Positions 1-12,300 of a stretch of DNA of 64,000 nucleotides are shown here, one piece after another (position 1 is the first letter of the stretch; every line of letters begins with the position of its first letter). A model generated the notes under the pieces. The model was not told where the DNA came from. It saw only the letters and a list, made by a program, of their open reading frames with translations, and did not search any database. A program made the position numbers and the translations under genes. This DNA comes from Pseudo-nitzschia pungens. Lineage: Eukaryota > Bacillariophyta > Bacillariophyceae > Bacillariales > Bacillariaceae. Where the stretch lies: positions 1,461,001 through 1,525,000 of the forward strand of contig CM074758.1 in NCBI GenBank assembly GCA_037355855.1. The letters are read 5' to 3'.

Positions 1-322
1 GTAGTGTTTGATACTCTTGGTAATGCGAGACGCGATTATGCATGAGCAACTTTGGTGAGTTCAACAAAAATGTAGTACGTTGTTTAGGCGACGTTCACCG
101 TGTAGTGTTGCATGGAAATCGCAACTCTTGCGAACAAGAGGATCATTTCTTCCAATGGCACAAAAAGCAACGTGAGAACGCACAGAGTTTGGTTTCGATC
201 CGAAAATCTGGAATTTTCGCAGTGCTCTCACAAAGCATTTTGGAAATTACAAATCACAAACAAGTCACCCCAAATTAGTGAACAATCATCACCAAAATAA
301 CGACTTGGGAAGACGAGCTATA
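1..322. other. 5' flank of the giant gene
   Basis: No gene is supported here. Short open frames (for example from 42) have no recognisable product. The 45 bases before 323 are open in the frame of the giant gene, but they contain only a GTG at 278 and no ATG, so 323 is the better start. The promoter should lie in or before this stretch; I see no clear TATA box. Confidence 0.5.
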
Positions 323-3300
323 ATGCGACTCTTCGCCCTGTCCGTCGCTTCGTTTTCGATCCCTTGGCTCCTTTGTCAAGGTTACGAAAACGAACCTGCC
401 GACGACGATGGACCATTCGAAAGGCATGGACAGTATGATGCACTCATTGGATCGAATGACGATGACAATGCTAATCAAAAAGAATGGCATGCCTCGGACA
501 GCGCGAATCACCGGAACGAGATCAATTGGGAGAAAGAAGCGATCGAATCCGCCGACGATGGGTTGTTAGCAGCGCAGGAACTGTACAATGAATACCTCGG
601 CTCCGATGACGACGCTTTTCCAGAATTCGACGACGATTTCATGGTCGACCTACTTGGCCTTCAAACTGGGGAGTACCCCAACGAAATCGATCGCCAGAGA
701 TATAAGAAAGTAACTGACGACGATTGGCCCTTGGCAACGCAACAACAATACGATGAACTCCTTCACGAAATCGATGCTGTTCTTGAATTGGATGACGATC
801 TTATTGTTGAATGGCTTGCCAAAAACACAGGGATTCACCCCATCGATATTAATCATGACCTACGATCCCGATTCCTTTTTCCCGGAAAACCTACTTCGAC
901 TCCAACTTTGACTCCTAGCTCTATGCCCAGTACAGTTCCAAGTCTTGCACCCAGCTCTGGTCCAACAAATCAGGATGGTGTTTCACGATGGAAGGTATGG
1001 TGTTGCTATTTCAAGATTTGCTGCAGTGTTAAAATAGTTTCACCTTCTGTACCAAGCGAAAGACAAAATCCACTTCTGACCAGTAGCCCAACATCATTGC
1101 CAAACGAAATGAGAACTTCGTTAGCACGAAACTATGCACAAAATGGATCACAATCCACTTCATTTCCTACTTCTGCAGCAAGTGATTCTGTGACTCAGTT
1201 CGCAGCAGAGACTACAGCCTTTCCTTCTGAGCTGAGTCCGAGTCCCACCATAGAACCATCTGTATCAGCAACGATGAAGACCACTTCGGTACTCACAAAC
1301 GTGATTACTTTGTGTGATACAGATAGCTCAACAATCCCCGATGACGACGAGGACACAAAGAACCAGGAACCAAGCTCTGAGCCCACTGGAATTTCCAGTG
1401 TTGAGTCTAGCTCCGATCCAACCTTGAGTCCCACCCCAGATCCAACTCCGCCTCTGACTTTATGTGATACAGAAAGCTCAACTTTTTTCCCTACTGATTC
1501 ATCAAGTAAGACTCCAAGCTCTGTGCCCAGTGCAATTCCTAGTCTTGAGCCTAGCTCTGAACCAAGCTCAAGTCCAAGCTCCAGTCCAAGCTCCAGTCCA
1601 AGCTCTGCACCTAGTGCGAGTCCTAGTTCAAAGCCAAGCTCCATGCCCAGCTCAAAGCCAAGTGCAACTCCCAGTTCATATCCTAGCTCAACTCCAAGCT
1701 CTGCTCCCAGTGCCAGTCCCACGGTCGAGCCAAGCTCTTTGCCCACTTTAAGCTCACATCCATCTTCATCACCAAGCGTAACATCCAGCGTGGAACCAAC
1801 AGGTGAATGTGAAAATGATGATACATTCTTCTTTAATGGTCATAAGCATAAGGATTGCAATTGGGTTTCGAAGAAACCAAGTAAACGCTGTTGTAAGAAG
1901 GACAGGGTGAGGAATAAAAGGGTGGCAAATTTCTGTCGACTTTTTTGTAAGAAGAAATGTAAACCTTACCGCCCATTGCCAACAGCTGAACCCAGCCATG
2001 AACCCTCAAAAGTCCCAAGTAATGTACCCACTAAGGCAACCATGGATCCCAGCAATGTTCCAAGCATGATACCCAGTGATGTTCCCACCATTGTACCAAG
2101 CAATGTGCCAAGTAAAATCCCAAGCAATGAACCAAGTATCGTCCCAAGCTTCACTCCAAGCTCTGTGCCCACTGAAGTTCCTAGTATTGCGCCAAGTTAT
2201 TCGCCAAGTTCAAAACCATCTTCATCACCAAGCGCAACCCCCACCTTGACTCCAAGTTTGTTTCCATCCTTCAGTCCTTCTGTACTGCCCAGTGACAGCC
2301 CAAGTGTTTCTCCTTCAGACCTATCAACTCTGTCCATGATGCCCACAGACTGCTACATGCCTGCTCCTGCAGAGGTTGTAGGGCAGATTTGCTTTGATGG
2401 GGAGGTTGTTGATGGTACTTTAGCATTGCCGAAGGATGCTTTTGTTATCAAGAAGCAGGATGGTGCCAAAGTTGAGTTCACTGTAAACCTTGCTTGGACA
2501 GGTGCAACAGGAATGGCAGTCTCATTGCTCAATACGGAGATGGAATCAAGTTGCACAGTGATGGGTAATGTTGGATATGGATATTCTCAAACATTTGAGG
2601 GTGGTTGCACCAAAGGAAGCACAGGTGTAACAATTGTGGCATACATGGATGAGGAATTTGACCCTGATGAATGTGAAGCCTGCAATGTTGATGATCTTGA
2701 GAAAATGGGAGGAGCCTATTCCTTCTGTGCATACAGACTTGAAATTCCGTGTGAATCAATAAGAGTTGAATGTGGCGAGCCAAGTTCATCACCAAGTGGA
2801 AGTTTCTATCCAAGCAGTATCCCTTCTGAAACACCAACAGAAAGCTCATCTACAAGCTATGCTCCAAGTGATTTACCATCTAGAGCACCAAGCTCAAATC
2901 CTTCTGGGATTCCTTCTACCAGTTCAAGTCAATCACCCAGTTTGTTTCCATCCTTCAGTCCTTCTGTACTGCCCAGTGACAGCCCAAGTGTTTCTCCTTC
3001 AGACCTATCAACTCTGTCCATGATGCCCACAGACTGCTACATGCCTGCTCCTGCAGAGGTTGTAGGGCAGATTTGCTTTGATGGGGAGGTTGTTGATGGT
3101 ACTTTAGCATTGCCGAAGGATGCTTTTGTTATCAAGAAGCAGGACGGTGCCAAAGTTGAGTTCACTGTAAACCTTGCTTGGACAGGTGCAACAGGAATGG
3201 CAGTCTCATTGCTCAATACGGAGATGGAATCAAGTTGCACAGTGATGGGTAATGTTGGATATGGATATTCTCAAACATTTGAGGGTGGTTGTACCAAAGG

Positions 3301-6300
3301 AAGCACAGGTGTAACAATTGTGGCATACATGGATGAGGAATTTGACCCTGATGAATGTGAAGCCTGCAATGTTGATGATCTTGAGAAAATGGGAGGAGCC
3401 TATTCCTTCTGTGCATACAGACTTGAAATTCCGTGTGAATCAATCAGTGTTGAATGCAGAGAACCAAGTGCACCACCATCACCATCTGGTATTCCAAGCA
3501 TTGTTCCCAGCATGGTTCCAAGCATGGAACCGAGTAACGCACCGAGTGACGTACCAAGCATGGTCCCCAGCATGATTCCCAGCAATGTTCCAAGCATGAA
3601 GCCCAGCGATGTTCCAAGCATGGTCCCCAGCATGAAGCCCAGCAATGTTCCAAGCATGGAACCTAGCAGTTCTCCTTCTGGTATTCCAAGCATGGTCCCC
3701 AGCATGATTCCCAGCAATGTTCCAAGCATGAAGCCCAGCGATGTTCCAAGCATGGTCCCCAGCATGAAGCCCAGCAATGTTCCAAGCATGGAACCTAGCA
3801 GTTCTCCTTCTGGTATTCCAAGCATGGTCCCCAGCATGATTCCCAGCAATGTTCCAAGCATGAAGCCCAGCGATGTTCCAAGCATGGTCCCCAGCATGAA
3901 GCCCAGCAATGTTCCAAGCATGGAACCTAGCAGTTCTCCTTCTGGTATTCCAAGCATGGTCCCCAGCATGATTCCCAGCAATGTTCCAAGCATGAAGCCC
4001 AGCGATGTTCCAAGCATGGTCCCCAGCATGAAGCCCAGCAATGTTCCAAGCATGGAACCTAGCAGTTCTCCTTCTGGTATTCCAAGCATGGTCCCCAGCA
4101 TGATTCCCAGCAATGTTCCAAGCATGAAGCCCAGCGATGTTCCAAGCATGGTCCCCAGCATGAAGCCCAGCAATGTTCCAAGCATGGAACCTAGCAGTTC
4201 TCCTTCTGGTATTCCAAGCATGGTCCCCAGCATGATTCCCAGCAATGTTCCAAGCATGAAGCCCAGCGATGTTCCAAGCATGGTCCCCAGCATGAAGCCC
4301 AGCAATGTTCCAAGCATGGAACCTAGCAGTTCTCCTTCTGGTATTCCAAGCATGGTCCCCAGCATGATTCCCAGCAATGTTCCAAGCATGAAGCCCAGCG
4401 ATGTTCCAAGCATGGTCCCCAGCATGAAGCCCAGCAATGTTCCAAGCATGGAACCTAGCAGTTCTCCTTCTGGTATTCCAAGCATGGTCCCCAGCATGAT
4501 TCCCAGCAATGTTCCAAGCATGAAGCCCAGCGATGTTCCAAGCATGGTCCCCAGCATGAAGCCCAGCAATGTTCCAAGCATGGAACCTAGCAGTTCTCCT
4601 TCTGGTATTCCAAGCATGGTCCCCAGCATGATTCCCAGCAATGTTCCAAGCATGAAGCCCAGCGATGTTCCAAGCATGGTCCCCAGCATGAAGCCCAGCA
4701 ATGTTCCAAGCATGGAACCTAGCAGTTCTCCTTCTGGTATTCCAAGCATGGTCCCCAGCATGATTCCCAGCAATGTTCCAAGCATGAAGCCCAGCGATGT
4801 TCCAAGCATGGTCCCCAGCATGAAGCCCAGCAATGTTCCAAGCATGGAACCTAGCAGTTCTCCTTCTGGTATTCCAAGCATGGTCCCCAGCATGATTCCC
4901 AGCAATGTTCCAAGCATGAAGCCCAGCGATGTTCCAAGCATGGTCCCCAGCATGAAGCCCAGCAATGTTCCAAGCATGGAACCTAGCAGTTCTCCTTCTG
5001 GTATTCCAAGCATGGTCCCCAGCATGATTCCCAGCAATGTTCCAAGCATGAAGCCCAGCGATGTTCCAAGCATGGTCCCCAGCATGAAGCCCAGCAATGT
5101 TCCAAGCATGGAACCTAGCAGTTCTCCTTCTGGTATTCCAAGCATGGTCCCCAGCATGATTCCCAGCAATGTTCCAAGCATGAAGCCCAGCGATGTTCCA
5201 AGCATGGTCCCCAGCATGAAGCCCAGCAATGTTCCAAGCATGGAACCTAGCAGTTCTCCTTCTGGTATTCCAAGCATGGTCCCCAGCATGATTCCCAGCA
5301 ATGTTCCAAGCATGAAGCCCAGCGATGTTCCAAGCATGGTCCCCAGCATGAAGCCCAGCAATGTTCCAAGCATGGAACCTAGCAGTTCTCCTTCTGGTAT
5401 TCCAAGCATGGTCCCCAGCATGATTCCCAGCAATGTTCCAAGCATGAAGCCCAGCGATGTTCCAAGCATGGTCCCCAGCATGAAGCCCAGCAATGTTCCA
5501 AGCATGGAACCTAGCAGTTCTCCTTCTGGTATTCCAAGCATGGTCCCCAGCATGATTCCCAGCAATGTTCCAAGCATGAAGCCCAGCGATGTTCCAAGCA
5601 TGGTCCCCAGCATGAAGCCCAGCAATGTTCCAAGCATGGAACCTAGCAGTTCTCCTTCTGGTATTCCAAGCATGGTCCCCAGCATGATTCCCAGCAATGT
5701 TCCAAGCATGAAGCCCAGCGATGTTCCAAGCATGGTCCCCAGCATGAAGCCCAGCAATGTTCCAAGCATGGAACCTAGCAGTTCTCCTTCTGGTATTCCA
5801 AGCATGGTCCCCAGCATGATTCCCAGCAATGTTCCAAGCATGAAGCCCAGCGATGTTCCAAGCATGGTCCCCAGCATGAAGCCCAGCAATGTTCCAAGCA
5901 TGGAACCTAGCAGTTCTCCTTCTGGTATTCCAAGCATGGTCCCCAGCATGATTCCCAGCAATGTTCCAAGCATGAAGCCCAGCGATGTTCCAAGCATGGT
6001 CCCCAGCATGAAGCCCAGCAATGTTCCAAGCATGGAACCTAGCAGTTCTCCTTCTGGTATTCCAAGCATGGTCCCCAGCATGATTCCCAGCAATGTTCCA
6101 AGCATGGTCCCCAGCATGAAGCCCAGCAATGTTCCAAGCATGGAACCTAGCAGTTCTCCTTCTGGTATTCCAAGCATGGTCCCCAGCATGATTCCCAGCA
6201 ATGTTCCAAGCATGAAGCCCAGCGATGTTCCAAGCATGGTCCCCAGCATGAAGCCCAGCAATGTTCCAAGCATGGAACCTAGCAGTTCTCCTTCTGGTAT

Positions 6301-9300
6301 TCCAAGCATGGTCCCCAGCATGATTCCCAGCAATGTTCCAAGCATGAAGCCCAGCGATGTTCCAAGCATGGTCCCCAGCATGAAGCCCAGCAATGTTCCA
6401 AGCATGGAACCTAGCAGTTCTCCTTCTGGTATTCCAAGCATGGTCCCCAGCATGATTCCCAGCAATGTTCCAAGCATGAAGCCCAGCGATGTTCCAAGCA
6501 TGGTCCCCAGCATGAAGCCCAGCAATGTTCCAAGCATGGAACCTAGCAGTTCTCCTTCTGGTATTCCAAGCATGGTCCCCAGCATGATTCCCAGCAATGT
6601 TCCAAGCATGAAGCCCAGCGATGTTCCAAGCATGGTCCCCAGCATGAAGCCCAGCAATGTTCCAAGCATGGAACCTAGCAGTTCTCCTTCTGGTATTCCA
6701 AGCATGGTCCCCAGCATGATTCCCAGCAATGTTCCAAGCATGGTCCCCAGCATGAAGCCCAGCAATGTTCCAAGCATGGAACCTAGCAGTTCTCCTTCTG
6801 GTATTCCAAGCATGGTCCCCAGCATGATTCCCAGCAATGTTCCAAGCATGAAGCCCAGCGATGTTCCAAGCATGGTCCCCAGCATGAAGCCCAGCAATGT
6901 TCCAAGCATGGAACCTAGCAGTTCTCCTTCTGGTATTCCAAGCATGGTCCCCAGCATGATTCCCAGCAATGTTCCAAGCATGAAGCCCAGCGATGTTCCA
7001 AGCATGGTCCCCAGCATGAAGCCCAGCAATGTTCCAAGCATGGAACCTAGCAGTTCTCCTTCTGGTATTCCAAGCATGGTCCCCAGCATGATTCCCAGCA
7101 ATGTTCCAAGCATGAAGCCCAGCGATGTTCCAAGCATGGTCCCCAGCATGAAGCCCAGCAATGTTCCAAGCATGGAACCTAGCAGTTCTCCTTCTGGTAT
7201 TCCAAGCATGGTCCCCAGCATGATTCCCAGCAATGTTCCAAGCATGAAGCCCAGCGATGTTCCAAGCATGGTCCCCAGCATGAAGCCCAGCAATGTTCCA
7301 AGCATGGAACCTAGCAGTTCTCCTTCTGGTATTCCAAGCATGGTCCCCAGCATGATTCCCAGCAATGTTCCAAGCATGAAGCCCAGCGATGTTCCAAGCA
7401 TGGTCCCCAGCATGAAGCCCAGCAATGTTCCAAGCATGGAACCTAGCAGTTCTCCTTCTGGTATTCCAAGCATGGTCCCCAGCATGATTCCCAGCAATGT
7501 TCCAAGCATGAAGCCCAGCGATGTTCCAAGCATGGTCCCCAGCATGAAGCCCAGCAATGTTCCAAGCATGGAACCTAGCAGTTCTCCTTCTGGTATTCCA
7601 AGCATGGTCCCCAGCATGATTCCCAGCAATGTTCCAAGCATGAAGCCCAGCGATGTTCCAAGCATGGTCCCCAGCATGAAGCCCAGCAATGTTCCAAGCA
7701 TGGAACCTAGCAGTTCTCCTTCTGGTATTCCAAGCATGGTCCCCAGCATGATTCCCAGCAATGTTCCAAGCATGAAGCCCAGCGATGTTCCAAGCATGGT
7801 CCCCAGCATGAAGCCCAGCAATGTTCCAAGCATGGAACCTAGCAGTTCTCCTTCTGGTATTCCAAGCATGGTCCCCAGCATGATTCCCAGCAATGTTCCA
7901 AGCATGAAGCCCAGCGATGTTCCAAGCATGGTCCCCAGCATGAAGCCCAGCAATGTTCCAAGCATGGAACCTAGCAGTTCTCCTTCTGGTATTCCAAGCA
8001 TGGTCCCCAGCATGATTCCCAGCAATGTTCCAAGCATGAAGCCCAGCGATGTTCCAAGCATGGTCCCCAGCATGAAGCCCAGCAATGTTCCAAGCATGGA
8101 ACCTAGCAGTTCTCCTTCTGGTATTCCAAGCATGGTCCCCAGCATGATTCCCAGCAATGTTCCAAGCATGAAGCCCAGCGATGTTCCAAGCATGGTCCCC
8201 AGCATGAAGCCCAGCAATGTTCCAAGCATGGAACCTAGCAGTTCTCCTTCTGGTATTCCAAGCATGGTCCCCAGCATGATTCCCAGCAATGTTCCAAGCA
8301 TGAAGCCCAGCGATGTTCCAAGCATGGTCCCCAGCATGAAGCCCAGCAATGTTCCAAGCATGGAACCTAGCAGTTCTCCTTCTGGTATTCCAAGCATGGT
8401 CCCCAGCATGATTCCCAGCAATGTTCCAAGCATGAAGCCCAGCGATGTTCCAAGCATGGTCCCCAGCATGAAGCCCAGCAATGTTCCAAGCATGGAACCT
8501 AGCAGTTCTCCTTCTGGTATTCCAAGCATGGTCCCCAGCATGATTCCCAGCAATGTTCCAAGCATGGTCCCCAGCATGAAGCCCAGCAATGTTCCAAGCA
8601 TGGAACCTAGCAGTTCTCCTTCTGGTATTCCAAGCATGGTCCCCAGCATGATTCCCAGCAATGTTCCAAGCATGAAGCCCAGCGATGTTCCAAGCATGGT
8701 CCCCAGCATGAAGCCCAGCAATGTTCCAAGCATGGAACCTAGCAGTTCTCCTTCTGGTATTCCAAGCATGGTCCCCAGCATGATTCCCAGCAATGTTCCA
8801 AGCATGAAGCCCAGCGATGTTCCAAGCATGGTCCCCAGCATGAAGCCCAGCAATGTTCCAAGCATGGAACCTAGCAGTTCTCCTTCTGGTATTCCAAGCA
8901 TGGTCCCCAGCATGATTCCCAGCAATGTTCCAAGCATGAAGCCCAGCGATGTTCCAAGCATGGTCCCCAGCATGAAGCCCAGCAATGTTCCAAGCATGGA
9001 ACCTAGCAGTTCTCCTTCTGGTATTCCAAGCATGGTCCCCAGCATGATTCCCAGCAATGTTCCAAGCATGAAGCCCAGCGATGTTCCAAGCATGGTCCCC
9101 AGCATGAAGCCCAGCAATGTTCCAAGCATGGAACCTAGCAGTTCTCCTTCTGGTATTCCAAGCATGGTCCCCAGCATGATTCCCAGCAATGTTCCAAGCA
9201 TGAAGCCCAGCGATGTTCCAAGCATGGTCCCCAGCATGAAGCCCAGCAATGTTCCAAGCATGGAACCTAGCAGTTCTCCTTCTGGTATTCCAAGCATGGT

Positions 9301-12300
9301 CCCCAGCATGATTCCCAGCAATGTTCCAAGCATGAAGCCCAGCGATGTTCCAAGCATGGTCCCCAGCATGAAGCCCAGCAATGTTCCAAGCATGGAACCT
9401 AGCAGTTCTCCTTCTGGTATTCCAAGCATGGTCCCCAGCATGATTCCCAGCAATGTTCCAAGCATGAAGCCCAGCGATGTTCCAAGCATGGTCCCCAGCA
9501 TGAAGCCCAGCAATGTTCCAAGCATGGAACCTAGCAGTTCTCCTTCTGGTATTCCAAGCATGGTCCCCAGCATGATTCCCAGCAATGTTCCAAGCATGAA
9601 GCCCAGCGATGTTCCAAGCATGGTCCCCAGCATGAAGCCCAGCAATGTTCCAAGCATGGAACCTAGCAGTTCTCCTTCTGGTATTCCAAGCATGGTCCCC
9701 AGCATGATTCCCAGCAATGTTCCAAGCATGAAGCCCAGCGATGTTCCAAGCATGGTCCCCAGCATGAAGCCCAGCAATGTTCCAAGCATGGAACCTAGCA
9801 GTTCTCCTTCTGGTATTCCAAGCATGGTCCCCAGCATGATTCCCAGCAATGTTCCAAGCATGAAGCCCAGCGATGTTCCAAGCATGGTCCCCAGCATGAA
9901 GCCCAGCAATGTTCCAAGCATGGAACCTAGCAGTTCTCCTTCTGGTATTCCAAGCATGGTCCCCAGCATGATTCCCAGCAATGTTCCAAGCATGAAGCCC
10001 AGCGATGTTCCAAGCATGGTCCCCAGCATGAAGCCCAGCAATGTTCCAAGCATGGAACCTAGCAGTTCTCCTTCTGGTATTCCAAGCATGGTCCCCAGCA
10101 TGATTCCCAGCAATGTTCCAAGCATGAAGCCCAGCGATGTTCCAAGCATGGTCCCCAGCATGAAGCCCAGCAATGTTCCAAGCATGGAACCTAGCAGTTC
10201 TCCTTCTGGTATTCCAAGCATGGTCCCCAGCATGATTCCCAGCAATGTTCCAAGCATGAAGCCCAGCGATGTTCCAAGCATGGTCCCCAGCATGAAGCCC
10301 AGCAATGTTCCAAGCATGGAACCTAGCAGTTCTCCTTCTGGTATTCCAAGCATGGTCCCCAGCATGATTCCCAGCAATGTTCCAAGCATGAAGCCCAGCG
10401 ATGTTCCAAGCATGGTCCCCAGCATGAAGCCCAGCAATGTTCCAAGCATGGAACCTAGCAGTTCTCCTTCTGGTATTCCAAGCATGGTCCCCAGCATGAT
10501 TCCCAGCAATGTTCCAAGCATGAAGCCCAGCGATGTTCCAAGCATGGTCCCCAGCATGAAGCCCAGCAATGTTCCAAGCATGGAACCTAGCAGTTCTCCT
10601 TCTGGTATTCCAAGCATGGTCCCCAGCATGATTCCCAGCAATGTTCCAAGCATGAAGCCCAGCGATGTTCCAAGCATGGTCCCCAGCATGAAGCCCAGCA
10701 ATGTTCCAAGCATGGAACCTAGCAGTTCTCCTTCTGGTATTCCAAGCATGGTCCCCAGCATGATTCCCAGCAATGTTCCAAGCATGAAGCCCAGCGATGT
10801 TCCAAGCATGGTCCCCAGCATGAAGCCCAGCAATGTTCCAAGCATGGAACCTAGCAGTTCTCCTTCTGGTATTCCAAGCATGGTCCCCAGCATGATTCCC
10901 AGCAATGTTCCAAGCATGAAGCCCAGCGATGTTCCAAGCATGGTCCCCAGCATGAAGCCCAGCAATGTTCCAAGCATGGAACCTAGCAGTTCTCCTTCTG
11001 GTATTCCAAGCATGGTCCCCAGCATGATTCCCAGCAATGTTCCAAGCATGAAGCCCAGCGATGTTCCAAGCATGGTCCCCAGCATGAAGCCCAGCAATGT
11101 TCCAAGCATGGAACCTAGCAGTTCTCCTTCTGGTATTCCAAGCATGGTCCCCAGCATGATTCCCAGCAATGTTCCAAGCATGAAGCCCAGCGATGTTCCA
11201 AGCATGGTCCCCAGCATGAAGCCCAGCAATGTTCCAAGCATGGAACCTAGCAGTTCTCCTTCTGGTATTCCAAGCATGGTCCCCAGCATGATTCCCAGCA
11301 ATGTTCCAAGCATGGTCCCCAGCATGAAGCCCAGCAATGTTCCAAGCATGGAACCTAGCAGTTCTCCTTCTGGTATTCCAAGCATGGTCCCCAGCATGAT
11401 TCCCAGCAATGTTCCAAGCATGAAGCCCAGCGATGTTCCAAGCATGGTCCCCAGCATGAAGCCCAGCAATGTTCCAAGCATGGAACCTAGCAGTTCTCCT
11501 TCTGGTATTCCAAGCATGGTCCCCAGCATGATTCCCAGCAATGTTCCAAGCATGAAGCCCAGCGATGTTCCAAGCATGGTCCCCAGCATGAAGCCCAGCA
11601 ATGTTCCAAGCATGGAACCTAGCAGTTCTCCTTCTGGTATTCCAAGCATGGTCCCCAGCATGATTCCCAGCAATGTTCCAAGCATGAAGCCCAGCGATGT
11701 TCCAAGCATGGTCCCCAGCATGAAGCCCAGCAATGTTCCAAGCATGGAACCTAGCAGTTCTCCTTCTGGTATTCCAAGCATGGTCCCCAGCATGATTCCC
11801 AGCAATGTTCCAAGCATGAAGCCCAGCGATGTTCCAAGCATGGTCCCCAGCATGAAGCCCAGCAATGTTCCAAGCATGGAACCTAGCAGTTCTCCTTCTG
11901 GTATTCCAAGCATGGTCCCCAGCATGATTCCCAGCAATGTTCCAAGCATGAAGCCCAGCGATGTTCCAAGCATGGTCCCCAGCATGAAGCCCAGCAATGT
12001 TCCAAGCATGGAACCTAGCAGTTCTCCTTCTGGTATTCCAAGCATGGTCCCCAGCATGATTCCCAGCAATGTTCCAAGCATGGTCCCCAGCATGAAGCCC
12101 AGCAATGTTCCAAGCATGGAACCTAGCAGTTCTCCTTCTGGTATTCCAAGCATGGTCCCCAGCATGATTCCCAGCAATGTTCCAAGCATGAAGCCCAGCG
12201 ATGTTCCAAGCATGGTCCCCAGCATGAAGCCCAGCAATGTTCCAAGCATGGAACCTAGCAGTTCTCCTTCTGGTATTCCAAGCATGGTCCCCAGCATGAT

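Noticed and set aside
278..322. Start of the giant gene at 278
   Set aside because: That codon is GTG and precedes a non-signal-like stretch; the ATG at 323 begins a proper signal peptide.
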